Shown here: in pieces, positions 47,684 to 58,664 of the stretch | Layout: the number at the start of each line of letters is the position of its first letter | Position numbering within the stretch: position 1 is the stretch's first letter | Origin: Trema orientale | Lineage: Eukaryota; Streptophyta; Magnoliopsida; Rosales; Cannabaceae | Reading direction: 5' to 3' | Length of the DNA: 64,000 nt | NCBI GenBank assembly: GCA_002914845.1 | Contig: JXTC01000106.1 | Location: 226,208 to 290,207 of the forward strand | Position numbers and translations under genes: made by a program | The notes under the pieces: generated by a model | What the model was told of the DNA's origin: nothing | What the model saw: only the letters and a program-made list of their open reading frames with translations | Database searches by the model: none

Positions 47684-48600
47684 AAATTGTGTGACCACCT
47701 GTCACAATTTTTTGAAAGCTTGTCATCTTAATTTTTTTAAGGAATTTTTTTTAGAATAAGAAATTTTGTTTTTCACTGTTACTAACTTCGAAGTAGTCAT
47801 GATTTGTGACTCATGGTCACAATTTTAGGACTTAAGGTCACAATATGTTTTACTTCATTACAGACATTGTGAGATTTTAATATCGTAATTTGTATAATCT
47901 TGACATACTATCATGATTTGTGACTCATAGTAATAAAATTTGTGCCAATATTACAAAAAGAAGATAAGTATCCTTTCATATTAGCCAACAATAGCGTAGT
48001 AACATTTGTCTAATACAACTCTAATTTATAAGAAAAACCATGACATTTTCTTTATAAGTAGTCAATATATGTGAGACTAACAGTCACATAATTTATGACA
48101 GTCATAATTTTTGTACCAAGTAACCCTGATTTGTGACCACTAGTCACAAATTTTATGTCTCTCTTACAAAAGTAAAATAAGCATTCATATTGGATAACAA
48201 ATTCAATGGTTATATATATATATACATGTGTGTGTGTGTGATACTAATATACATAATTTATGACAGTCATAATTTTGTGCAACAAAACCTGATTTGTGAC
48301 TGCTAGTCACAATATTTGTGTCTGTCTTACAAAAATTAGCACAATTTGTGACGATCCAACACACATAAAATTGTCATTGTCACAAATCAGTCTAACATAC
48401 ACACAAATCGGTCCTAAAATTCAATAGTAATAAAAAATACAGTCCAAAATCATTACAAAAACATACAAAATTACATCTTCTTCTTGATCTCCGCCATCCT
48501 TCGACACAATTTGTGACGATCCATCACATAAAAATCTGTCATTGTCACAATTTAATCCAACACACACAAAAATCAGTCTCAAAATCCATTTATAGTCACA
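47684..48600. repeat. Field of TTGTGAC...GTCACAA palindromes
   Basis: More than ten occurrences of TTGTGAC or GTCACAA, often paired 4-10 bases apart, as in TTTGTGACCACTAGTCACAAA near 48128 and TTTGTGACTGCTAGTCACAA near 48293. A word TGTCTGTCTTACAAAA or its variant follows some pairs. It occupies the left interior of the Mutator-like element. Subterminal repeats of transposons often bind the transposase; that role here is inference. Confidence 0.65.
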
Positions 48601-48830
48601 ATTCGGTACAAAATCATTCAAAAAACATATAACATACTAAAATATTCCATTCCTAACACAAACATGGCCCATCAACGAGTAACATCTTCATTCGGGCAAT
48701 TCATCAAACACATAGAAGTCATTATAAAATTACAAAGTGAAAAAAACTTCATTCAGGTAATTTATCAAGCAAAGGGTAGGCAGAGTATAACAAAGAGTTA
48801 AAAAACAGTAGAAAAAAGGTAGGCAAACCT

Positions 48831-49125
48831 GTCATCCTCCGAAACTTGCACTAGAATACCATGGCATCCTTGCCCCGAAGCTTGCACCACGACGACGAAA
48901 TTGACGACGACGAGCTGTACCGCTTTGCGAGGAGGTTATTGATGGGCATATAGATCTCCTTGAAATCGTAGATATGGGGGTTATCATGGAGGGACTCGCG
49001 GAGGTTGGGGAGCAATGTGTGGCTCGAGATGGAGGTGTTGGTAGAGAGCTTGTAGAAGGAGCCGAAGATGTACGCGGCACCGCTCGAGCTGGTGGTCGAA
49101 GTCGAGGCTCGAAGGCGGCGAAGGT
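48831..49125 (-). pseudogene. Captured fragment of a LysM receptor-like kinase (LYK3 type)
   Basis: Read on the minus strand, the frame contains SSSGAAYIFGSFYKLS, then SISSHTLLPNLRESL, NPHIYDFKEI, LLAKRYSSSS and KLRGKDAMVF followed by a stop codon and CKFRRM. From memory the plant LYK3 kinase has a segment with SLRDSL, NPHIYDFSEI, FLAKRYSS, LRGKD and VFQRKFRR, just before its kinase core. So the piece covers the juxtamembrane and early kinase part, with TAG in place of the Gln codon. Neither the kinase catalytic residues nor the LysM domains are present. Its high GC and its place inside a Mutator-like element indicate capture. It cannot make a kinase. Confidence 0.75.
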
Positions 49126-49380
49126 TGACAGTTCCTCTCCCATTCTCCTCTAGGTTTCAATTTTTTTTTTGGGGGTAGGGGTCTGTGGGAGTTTTTGTGA
49201 AAGAGAGCCAAAATGAAAGAGAAAAAGCTCTTACAAAACCAGCAATTGATATTGAAAACTGAGGGTATTTTGGACTTTTGACTGGATGAGGACTCCTAGA
49301 AATGAAATTTTCAAAAAGACTTCTAAAGCTGCAAAGTGAAGTCAAAACACTCCTAGTTACCCTAATTTCCGCTTGGAAAT

Positions 49381-50030
49381 GGAGTCATATCGGCCGAAAG
49401 GAGTATTCTAGGATAACTTTCCAAAATGACTTTTATAGGACTACCATAATATTGGTCCGGTGTTCACTTGTACTTATAGTTCTAGAAAAGTCGTTTTAGC
49501 CAAAATTACTCCTAGTCGGGTCCAAATCCCTTTGGAAGTTCTATTGGGGAGGCCAAGTTGGGTCTCATTAGCCACGGCCCAAACAACCCATTGTAGTGGA
49601 CCTAATCCATTTTCAAGTTTCACCGGGTGAGACTGGGTTCGGCCTCCTAAATAACAGCCGAAACTGCTGATTTGAGTGGGCCTTGTATCCATTTTCTAGT
49701 TTTCTATGCCACATATTAGGGGCTTTTAAGCCATATGGCCGAATTTTGGATCACTGTATAGAAGATGGCCGATTTTTAAACACCGTTAACAAATGATCAA
49801 ATTTTGAAAATTATTTTAAAAAAAGACCATTTTCCATATTTAATAGATTAAAATATATTGATTTATTGCGTATAAAATCGATTTTTTTTCCTTACAAAAA
49901 AAAAAAATCAACTGAAAAAAGGTCATTTGTCAAAATAAAATTATAGAAATGGACATTTCTTATAAATAGTCTATACAAAAGACGAACTGTACCTGCCTGT
50001 AGATAGCTTTGCCTTGGAGTTAGAGAAAAC
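49381..50030. promoter_or_regulatory. Spacer and upstream region of the amidohydrolase gene
   Basis: No gene. Two similar stretches near 49505-49590 and 49590-49700 share GGGTCTCATTAGCCACGGCC- and GGTTCGGCCTCCTAAATAAC-like words and CCCATT(G/T)TAGTGG, an old duplication of roughly 95 bp. The part after 49780 is AT-rich and should hold the promoter of the next gene. Confidence 0.4.
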
Positions 50031-52176
50031 ATGGCAGAAAAATGGAAGCACACAGCTCTCCTTGTCATCGACATGCAGGTTTCTCTCTCTCTCTCTCTCT
50101 TCCAAAGTATCGTTCTCTGACTCTGTTGAGTCTTGATTATCCGAGACGGGGTTGTCTCATGTTTGATTTTCTGGTTTCGCAGAAAGATTTCGTAAATGAA
50201 GATGGTCTGATGCGGGTAGATGGAGGCAAAGCCATAGTTCCCAATGTAATCCAGGCGGTCCAACTAGCCCGGCAGCGTGGCATTCTCGTAATTTGGGTAC
50301 TCAACTCTTTCCTTCTTTCTTTTTTTCTTTTTTGTTTTTTTTTTTTTGTTTTTTGTTTTTTTTGTTTGTTTGTTTTTTTTTTTTTTTTTTTTATTTGTTT
50401 TTTTTTTTTTTTTTTGTGAATTCTGATCAATTCACTTATAAAGACCCAGAATCAATTTTCACTGGAAAGGTCTAGAATAGATAATTATGTCCATGAATCA
50501 TATATATGTCATATGTGTTTGTGTGTGTATAAATTGTTCGTTAAATGGTGTAGCATAGATACCTATGGCCATAAACCATATGTCATTTGTGTTTGTGTAG
50601 GTATATAGATATAGTTATGTCGATATATAATTGTGTACATGAGGCCATGATCCATATATATGTCAAAATAAAGGTGTAGATAGATAATTGTATACATGAG
50701 GTCATGATCCATATTTATGTCATATGTGTTTTGTGTGTGTAAATATTGTTAAAGGAAGTACAATTATTCCCAGTGAACTGTTTGGTAAATTTTGTTAAGG
50801 TGGTTCGCGAGCACGACCGGCTAGGTAGAGATGTTGAAGTATTTCGCAGGCATTTGTATGGCGATGGTAAATTGGGTCCAATTGTTAAGGGAGGTTTGGG
50901 TGCAGAATTGGTTGAAGGGCTGGTGATTAAAGAAGGTGACTATAAGTTGGTGAAGACCCGTTTTAGTGCTTTCTTTAATACCCATCTTCATTCATTTCTT
51001 CAAGATGCTGGGATTGATAGTTTGGTCATTACTGGTATGTCAATATTCTATGCTAAAAGACTTATTTGTTTTGTTTTCTTATTTGGGGTTTTATAGATAA
51101 GAGTCTAATAGAATACTTTTGAGTCAAAGGGCTGTGTGATTTTGTGAGCTTCCATTTTTAGGTGTTCAGACTCCCAACTGTATAAGGCAGACAGTTTTTG
51201 ATGCTGTGGCACTGGATTACCCGTCTGTTACGGTTATTGTTGATGCTGCGGCTGCTGCTACACCAGAGATACATGCTGGTAAGCATTTTTAAGTTGTTGA
51301 AAACTAGTGTTTGATTGTTATTTGTTCCGTTCTTTTACTGTAAAATAGATGAAATTAACATTAGTTGTAAGCAAAGAAGATGGTCTTCAAAGTCGAGAAT
51401 GGTACAAGCCTACGAGGAAATAAGGACTGCGGATTAGGTTAAAAACAACAAATAGTCGAAACTTTGTGAAGATAGAGGGAATACTCAATTTAGTCCATTT
51501 AAAATCATAATTTGTGAGGTTTTCTTGTTGCTCTAGGTCTAGTTTTCTTTTGTCAAGAAATGGCAACACTAAAATACTGGAAGGCAATAGCCGATTCCTG
51601 ACTCTTCCTCCTTCCTCTCTTAAGAGATTTCCTTTCAAAGTTTCGCTATGCAAGAAGCTGCTAATAAGATAATGTTAGCTGAAATCTACGGCCCTCTAAC
51701 TTCTCTAAATGAAAGACAGGAGAGAAAAAAGATATACTATGAGAAAAACAGGGAAGGGACTTGACCAAACTTGAAGAATTATCAACTTAATTTGTCTTTC
51801 CATTTCAAACAAGCTCATGAGTCTTACAAGTTACTCCCTATGCTTGAACTAAGATTTCATGTTCAAACCTCTTACTTATTTGTTAATTTCATTTATTATC
51901 CAGAAAGAAATCATAGGAATCTTGGTAGGGTAATCTAGTACCTATTGCGCATTTTTGGTGTTTTTATTACTGTGTTCTGTTATTAAATAGATCAGTGCGA
52001 GCAGTGATGAGTATGGCTTGTGTTTTTTAGATAGACTGCTAAATAATACCGTAGCTGACATGGAAATCCAATATATATATATATATATATTTCCTGAACC
52101 AGCGAACATATTTGACATGAAGAATGTTGGAGTTGCAGCACCAACCTTACAAGAATGGTTTGAGCATGATGCTTGA
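50031..52176 (+). CDS. Isochorismatase/nicotinamidase-family hydrolase, At3g16190 type
   Basis: Five exons: 50031-50078, 50183-50296, 50800-51034, 51162-51278 and 52103-52176; GT-AG borders, 588 nt, 195 aa. The fold is the cysteine hydrolase (isochorismatase-like) alpha/beta type. Likely triad: D14 in LLVIDMQ, K106 in LVKTRFSAF and C139 in GVQTPNCIRQT. Other family blocks are GGKAIVPNVIQ, RGILVIWVVREHDR, FDAVALDYP and a C-terminal APTLQEW. The Arabidopsis counterpart is described as a probable inactive nicotinamidase, so the substrate is unknown; the triad here is intact. Probably cytosolic: no signal or transit peptide is seen. The start is the first ATG and gives MAEKWKHTALL, as in relatives. 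Introns 2 and 4 carry a long T run and long AT-rich sequence. Confidence 0.92.
50309..50750. repeat. Poly-T tract and tandem array in intron 2
   Basis: 50309-50415 is almost pure T with scattered G. From about 50493 to 50745 four imperfect units follow, each with (A/C)ATGATCCATATATATGTC or a similar word and GTGTTTGTGTGTGT, near 50493, 50571, 50647 and 50704. Both add length to intron 2 but keep its splice sites. Confidence 0.65.
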
Positions 52177-53164
52177 TGGTCTAGTGATCAACTTTGGATT
52201 GGCTCACCTTGCTGTAACAGATTAGTTTCCTTTCTGTTTTGTAAGTTAGTTAAAAGAAGAAGCTTCCTTTAACTTCTTCTACTGTATTATTGATTTAAAT
52301 AGTGAATGAAAGGTCTTAGCTCATTACGGAGCTTTTTTACAATTCTTTAGACTATGTTTGGTAGGAGGGAAAAGAAAGAGTTGAAGGAAAAAGTGAAAGA
52401 AAAATGAAAAAAGAGGTTATTTGGTAGGAAGAAAAATATAAGGGAATGGAAAATGGGAGGAAAAAATAATGGTGGGGCCCACAAAATGATCAAGAAAAGT
52501 AGAGAGAAAAATTGTTTACTAAATAAGTGGGATTGAATTAACTTTACTAAAATATAAACTAATTTTAAAATAACAATAAAGGGCAAAATAGTCATTTTAA
52601 TATAAAGTAGGGCTTCTTTCCTTAGTACAATATCTCAATTCTCACATTGGACATATTCATACAATTATCTTACATTTCAATGCTTCTTGGTCTATTTAAG
52701 AGTAAGATGAAACTTTCCTACTTTTTAATTGATAGGTGAATTTCAGTACGGCGGTGCCTTTAGGTGAGCCGGGCACCATAAAGTTTACGTGCCGCGCAGC
52801 CGCGGCATCCATTTGATCTTGGGGATCTGCTTAATGTTCGCAAATCCAACCCATAAACAGAACCTAAACAAGGCCCAAGGTGTTTCGCATAAATCTTCCA
52901 CTCAAAACAGTATTATCAATACAAAACATCAAAGTAAGTGTGCACAACGAAATAGAGACGCATGTAATAAGTTTAATTCATTTTCATCAATACATATATA
53001 TAGGAGAATTTGAAGAATAGATGCATCTATTTAGAAATAACAAATAATTTAAATATGGTAAGAAAGTTACCAGTGTGTTGGACATTGTTCACAAGCTTTA
53101 TTTATTTATTTATTTTTTAATTTTTTTATTTTCGAGGACAATGAGATTTTTAATTATTAACCGG
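52177..53164. other. 3' flank with a probable Tourist-like remnant
   Basis: After the stop codon comes 3' untranslated sequence. From 52353 a purine-rich stretch starts GACTATGTTTGGTAGGAGG directly after TTA and runs to about 52620 (GGGCAAAATAGTCATTTTA). The opening suits a Tourist-like MITE; the far end is unclear. The part at 52745-52800 is GC-rich (GGTGAGCCGGGCACC, GTGCCGCGCAGCCGCGGC) but not coding. Confidence 0.35.
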
Positions 53165-54179
53165 AAATCATTCATCTTTTACAGCCAATGAAACGCACGG
53201 ATATGAGAGTGATCAGGAGAGCGAATAGCTTGAATAGCAGAAGAAGATTCATTCTCAACTTCTGAAACAAAGAAGCCATTTTGTAGAGCAAATCTAACTC
53301 CCTCTCGGATAGCTAGGCACTCGGCAAGTACACACGCCAAAGTAACCTTTGAGAATAGACGACAGAGCTCCACAAACAAAACCATTGACATCTCGGATTA
53401 CTGCACCAATTCCAACACAACCAGCCCCCAAAATAACTGCAGCATCAACATTCAGCTTTAATTGATTTGAGCCCAGAGCTGTCCAACCTGATTTTCGGAC
53501 ATCACGTGAGGTTTCTACTTCCTTCGACCCGATTAATGCTTTTAAACTCCAACGACCAGATTTCCACATCCTCAATCCACTTTGAGGAACCACATTTCCT
53601 ACACGTTTTCCATTCACCATAAAAGAGAAGCTGGCCGAGGAGATATATGTCAATTACCACCATTATCCAACTTTCCTCAAATCCCATCCTTTTCGACATT
53701 TCCTCTACAAAACTCCGTTGGGCCCTATCATGAGCCATACTCGTATCAAGTTTTAAGGCCACCCAACCCTTCAATCCACCTGTCTTTCTTCTCATTGAGT
53801 GCATTGCTTCAAAAGCCGAAATAATATTGTCAATGATTAAGCGACCCGGAACGAAAGAACTCGGGGATTCATCAATGATGTTAGGAAGGATATGCTTTAG
53901 TCCATTTGCAACGGTTTTAGTTATTATCTTCTACACAACATTGCACAGACTAATGGAGCAAAAATCTGATATTTTCCTAGGAGAAGAGATCTTTGGAATC
54001 AAAACTAGATTTGCATGGTTTAAAGAGGAAGCAGATTGCTCACCTTTCAGAATCCTTCTGCGCACACTAGTCACCGAACTGCCAATAATATTCCAATACT
54101 TTTGATAAAAAAGAGCTTGAAAACCGTCAGGTACTGGCACTTTAATAGGTCCCAAACTAAAAACCGCCTTCTTTATTTC
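53165..54179 (-). pseudogene. LINE reverse transcriptase and RNase H remnant (3' part)
   Basis: Minus-strand frames read as a plant L1-type LINE: PDGFQALFYQKYW, LVLIPKISSPRKISDF, SFVPGRLIIDNII, GWVALKLDTSMAHDR, then a jump to an RNase H-like part with LKLNVDAAVILGAGCVGIGA and VIRDVNGFVCGAL. The catalytic YADD region and the C-terminal half of the reverse transcriptase are missing, and several frame changes separate the pieces, so it is dead. Its upstream half continues at 56711-57010 beyond an insertion. Confidence 0.85.
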
Positions 54180-56710
54180 TATTACGACCCTATTTTTCAG
54201 AAATCTACTACGATGGTTCTTTGTAGATTTTATGAATTCTCTGTTTATTTTAAATTATTAATGATATTTATTTTCTGCGAATATTATGGCGCACATAAAA
54301 TTTATAAGACTTGATTCCATGAATTATCGGTAAAATCAGAATAAAACAATAGCTCGGGGAGCTATAGACCCTAAACTGGTGGAGTTGGGGTATTAAATGG
54401 TCATCAATTGGCAAGCTCTAGTTTTAAAAGTAATAAATTATCTAACTCGTTAGATGTTTTGAAATAAGGAAAATGAACTTGGAATGTTGGTTTTTGGAAA
54501 AATGGCATTTGGACATAACAGGGTCCATTAAACGGACTGTACCGTAACCTAAGGGCATTTTTGTCTTTTTTTTTAAACCATTGGAATTTTGATGATTCAA
54601 GGCTATCGATGTAATATTGGTCTTGTGATTCAAATTTAGTGAAGTTCGGATATAAAACGAATAAATGGTAAGACTTAGATATAAGGGCGAAATTGCAGAA
54701 AAAGTCTAAACTGTGATTTTATTTTTATAGAAAGGCTGAACCTTAGCATTATCATTTAAGAAATATTACATGTATGTAAGTTTGGACTGCTGGGGAGTTG
54801 TGAATTAAAAAAAAGTGTTAAACAAGTTGGAGAAAAGAAAAGAAAAGATAATAAGTTAGGTAGCAAAAGTTAGTGGGACAAGTTTCAAGATAATGACCAT
54901 TTCAGCATTGAGAAGCTACAAAGCAGCTTACCAACCCCACTATCAAGTACATCACTTGAGGTTTATGACGAAGACTTGGTCATTTTCTCATTTGCATGCA
55001 TTTGCGCTTCAAAATTTAAAATTACTCTCATCATTTTCTCTTTTCCTTCTCTCAATCAAAGTATAAATCAGCCACTAGAACTTTATCTTCTTTCATCCAA
55101 TCTTCAATATTTTCATACAAAAGTAATTCTTAGAGCAAGTAGTTCATCATATATGAGAACTACTGAACTAGAGTCATCCAAAGAGTGTAGTCAAGACATA
55201 CAAGCATAGTTTTCAAGTGATCCAAGGTGCGTGCTTGAATTGTTTCTAAGAGTTTAAGTTTGAATATTAATCTTAGAAATTGTGACCAAATTACCTATGG
55301 GTTTTATAACTAAATTAATTTCTTATTTATAATTTTCATTTGGAATTATTTCAAATAAGCCATTAAATAAATAAAAATAAATTTTATTCCAAATAAGTTA
55401 CTAAATTAAGTAATTTCCTTAACTTCAAATGAGGTATAAACCATGTTGGTATTTGATTTTGAGATAAGGTTTCAATCTTTTATTGGGGCTCTAACAGTTC
55501 CAAATCAATCATATGTTTGAAACCAAGAGAGTGAATCTCCCAACTTAAAAGAGATTAAAGTTTGAATTAAGTTTAGAATATAGTACGCAATTCACTCGAA
55601 TGCTTGAGTTTTATCAATCACCTCTTATTGAACTATAGATTGTGTGTAAGCTTAGTAGTTTCCCGAAATTAATATTTGGTACTGTATTTCATATACAGTA
55701 AAATGTGGGTACAAAGAGCTCTAGAAGAGAAAGGGAATGCTAGTGTGGAACACTAAGTACTGTAAGTGTAGTTGTTTGTCTACAACATTTCAGTGTTAAC
55801 TGTTATCATTGTTTAATTGTGTTATTGACTATACCTTAATACGTATGAATACTTATGCACAAATTTATAAGCTTACACGTTGAAAGTTTGGAGTGAGCAA
55901 TGCCGAAGTATTGGATCACAATTGGGTATAGATTACGACGTCGAAGTTATTAGATCATTACTATGAATCGAATACGATGCCAAAGTTATTGAGTCATTAG
56001 TATGAGTTGAATGCGATGCCAAAGTTATAGGGTTGTTAATATGATTAGAGTACGATACCAAAGTAATGGGTCGTAAAACCGTAAGGAATGCCTCGGAGTA
56101 GGGTCGCTAGATTGATAAGTGTCGATGTAGTCTCCAGTGTAGGTAGATCCACTATGAGTCGGGCTGGCAATATGTATATTTTATTTACGTACTATTTTTA
56201 CTCAGTTACCGTACCCTATAAATTGTGCTTATTGGTAGAGATATTTTTTATGTTGTGCAAACTGTTTGGTTGGGGACTAAGCCCATTTTAAGATTGCTGT
56301 AATTGGGTCAAGTGTTAAGTATTGATTATGAATTATCTTTTGGTTATGTCTATTTTTACTACCTTACTAAGCTTAATAGCTTATCACATACTATTATATT
56401 ATAGGTAAGGGAAAGGAGAAGGTAAACCAGTGAGCTAACCAAGTTGTAGCTATACAATATACATGTGGTTAGACCGCGCGGGATTTTCTGGAATAAAATA
56501 TTTTGGCTATAATTATGGCTCAGACTTTGTATGTTTTGTAAACAGTTTACTAATGAACATTTTTATTGTGATGTTTTATGTTTAAAGTAAAGTTAATTTT
56601 TTTTTAAAAAAAAAATTGTATTTTCGAATCCATATAAGTAATGCCTCTCTCCGTTATTTTACTTTAAAAAAAATATTGATTTTTAAGTGGCGACGAAGAG
56701 GGTCGTTACA
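54180..56710. mobile_element. LTR-like insertion inside the LINE, perfect 5-bp target duplication
   Basis: 2531 bp from TATTACGACCC (probably once TGTAACGACCC) to GGGTCGTTACA, an inverted-repeat pair typical of LTR ends. Flanked by ATTTC at 54175-54179 and 56711-56715. The LINE reading frame runs on across the join when the element and one duplication copy are taken out. It contains a tandem array at 55895-56090 and no recognisable protein frame, so it looks like a solo LTR or a small non-autonomous LTR element. Confidence 0.8.
55895..56090 (+). repeat. Four to five tandem units of about 50 bp
   Basis: Units have the pattern TACGATGCCAAAGTTATTGG followed by GTCATTA and TATGA(A/G)T(C/T)G, starting near 55899, 55934, 55974, 56014 and 56050. 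They are diverged from each other. Similar arrays are frequent inside large plant LTRs. Confidence 0.65.
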
Positions 56711-57010
56711 ATTTCCTCCTCCGAATAGTCAGCAATAAGAGCTAGATTCATTTCATCTGAAATTCTACGATCAACTCCTGAAGTAATCCGATTCATATAC
56801 TCTCGCGTAGGATAGCATGTTGAGAAAATTTCTGAAAACAATGCTCAATAGTATTCACAATCTCAGGGGTTTTTTCACGCCATGTGCCACCATCATCTTC
56901 AAGGCCAACAATAGTATTCTTGTTGCGTCTTTGCAAAGCTTTCTTAGTTGATCAAAATTACAGTAATGCTACTTTTTTTTGGCAATTAAATCAGTCAGTT
57001 CCTTTACAGC
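56711..57010 (-). pseudogene. LINE remnant (upstream part of the same copy)
   Basis: The minus strand reads ALQRRNKNTIVGLEDDGG, TPEIVNTIEHCFQKF, a stop, then in another frame RISDEMNLALIADYSEEE. This is the segment between endonuclease and reverse transcriptase in plant L1 elements. It ends at the target duplication of the LTR-like insertion. The endonuclease is not recognisable further upstream, so the copy is 5'-truncated or decayed. Confidence 0.75.
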
Positions 57011-57820
57011 TTCAATATATTCTAGAGAGCCACTAGAAGTTGTAATTATTACATTTTTTGATGACCTGAAAGAGAAAATCTCTATTGGAAATTTCATACA
57101 AAAATTAAGTTAATTTAATTAAGCATATACAGATATACTTATCTCAGCAAAGCAAAAGCTCATATCATACTTGGTTCAATGAAGTGGCGACCACGCTTAG
57201 ATGGAGAGAACGACTGAGACAGAAGGAGAGAGATATTGAAAGGGTATATTACAAATATGTCCTGTATACTTTCAACTTATCAACTCTTCTTCTTTGGAAA
57301 CTACACTTCACCTCATGGGATTGTAACATACGATTTCAAATTTACTAAAGCATAATATTTTGGGGAAAAAAAAAGGGCAAAAAAAACATACTTCTCTTTC
57401 AGTTTTTTGAAACGTATGTTCAAACGGATTCTAAATTAATAGAATCACGCAACAACGAAACAAACAGAAGTTTTCTATTAATGTAGGATCAGTTTGGAAA
57501 TAATTTCTATTTTATAACCTTGAAGTTAATCTTTAAAAGTACAAATTAATTTTTTATAAAGACTTGAAAACTCAACCAAATAAATGTAAACATGAAAAAG
57601 TATGACCAAACAAGAAAAATTATACTAGTTTATCATGTTTGGTTAGATAAACAGTTTGGTTTTTAAGTTTATATTTGCTTGGTTAAATTTTCAAGTGATT
57701 AAAACAAAATGAATTTCTCTCTAAAAAAAGAAAAAATAAATTTTTATTTGTAAACAATTTGATATATTGCATTTATCATGAAGAAATTTGTATAAAAAAA
57801 ATTCCAAAGTCAAAAGTTTA
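57011..57820. other. Spacer, no gene
   Basis: AT-rich, with a small purine-rich part at 57180-57245 (GGAGAGAACGACTGAGACAG). No coding frame or transposon ends recognised. Confidence 0.4.
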
Positions 57821-58664
57821 GGGGCTATTTGGCATCATAACTAAAAAACTATTTTTTGTTTTAAAAAACAGAAAACTGTTTTCTGAGAACAAGTAAGGGT
57901 GATTGGCATTGTTCTCTAAGAACAGTTTTTAAAAACAGAGTTAAAGAAAACAGAATATTCAGAAAAAAATAAAGTGTTATTTTCAAAATGTTTTCTTAAA
58001 TTTTTCTTTTTCTAAAAGAATAAAATAATTCTTTCACATGATTTTTATATACACATTCTCTCATCACTTTCTCTCACCATATTCTCTTTCATCACTTTCT
58101 CTCTCCTTATTCTCTCAATCCTCATTCTCTCTTATCATTTTCTCTCTCTTCATTTTATTTCATCACTTTCTCTCTCATCATTTTCTATTCCTTTATTTTT
58201 TTTAATTACATTATCTCTCCTCATTCTCTATTACCTTGTTTTTTATAACTTTCTTTATCTTTATTTTCTTTTCCCATGTATTCTTATCACTTTCTCTCTC
58301 TTATGTGTTTCATTTATTTCTTTTTCTTCTATCTTTCTCAACACTTTTTATTTCCTCATTCTTTCTTATCACTTTGTCTCTCATTATTATCTTTCATTAC
58401 CTTTTATCTTATGACTTTCTCTCCTTGTTCCCTTACTTAAATTTATATCTCGTCATTCCCTCTTAGCTTTTTCTCTTTAGATATTTTTTTATAATTAAAA
58501 TACGATTTTTTATATTCATATAATTTTTTTTCCTAAAAAATATTTTTAGAAAATATTTGCCAAACACCTATTGTTTTTTGAAAACATCATAAAACAGTTT
58601 TTGTTCTCATTTCTGAAAACACAACTCTGAAAATAGAAAATAAAAAATAATACCAAACAGCCCT
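57821..58664. mobile_element. Tourist-like MITE with a pyrimidine-rich core
   Basis: 844 bp. Left end GGGGCTATTTGGCATCATAA, right end the complement of AGGGCTGTTTGGTATTATTT, flanked by TTA at 57818-57820 and 58665-58667. Inner inverted partners include AAACAGTTTTTGTTCTCA and TGTTCTCTAAGAACAGTTTT. The core (58050-58470) is a degenerate array of CTCTCATCACTTT-like units of about 20-30 bp. Non-coding; a 76-codon frame in the core is just pyrimidine repeats. Confidence 0.7.

Larger units (their letters stand above)
47532..49370. mobile_element. Pack-MULE candidate with a LysM receptor kinase fragment
   Basis: The left end (GGAAATTAGGGTAACTAGGA, then GTGTTTTGACTTCA) is mirrored at the right end over about 70-95 bp. 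Flanked by a perfect 9-10 bp duplication GCTTGGAAAT at 47522-47531 and 49371-49380, which fits Mutator-like elements. The left half is a field of GTGAC/GTCAC palindromes; the right half holds a GC-rich host-derived exon fragment on the minus strand. It starts 86 bp after the neighbouring candidate ends. Confidence 0.85.

Noticed and set aside
48832-49143. 103-codon minus-strand frame starting with ATG in the captured fragment
   Set aside because: It is out of phase with the frame that shows LYK3 similarity and reads as Ser/Pro/Arg noise.
50042-50475. Several overlapping frames of poly-Phe or poly-Lys
   Set aside because: They are translations of the poly-T tract in intron 2 of the amidohydrolase gene.
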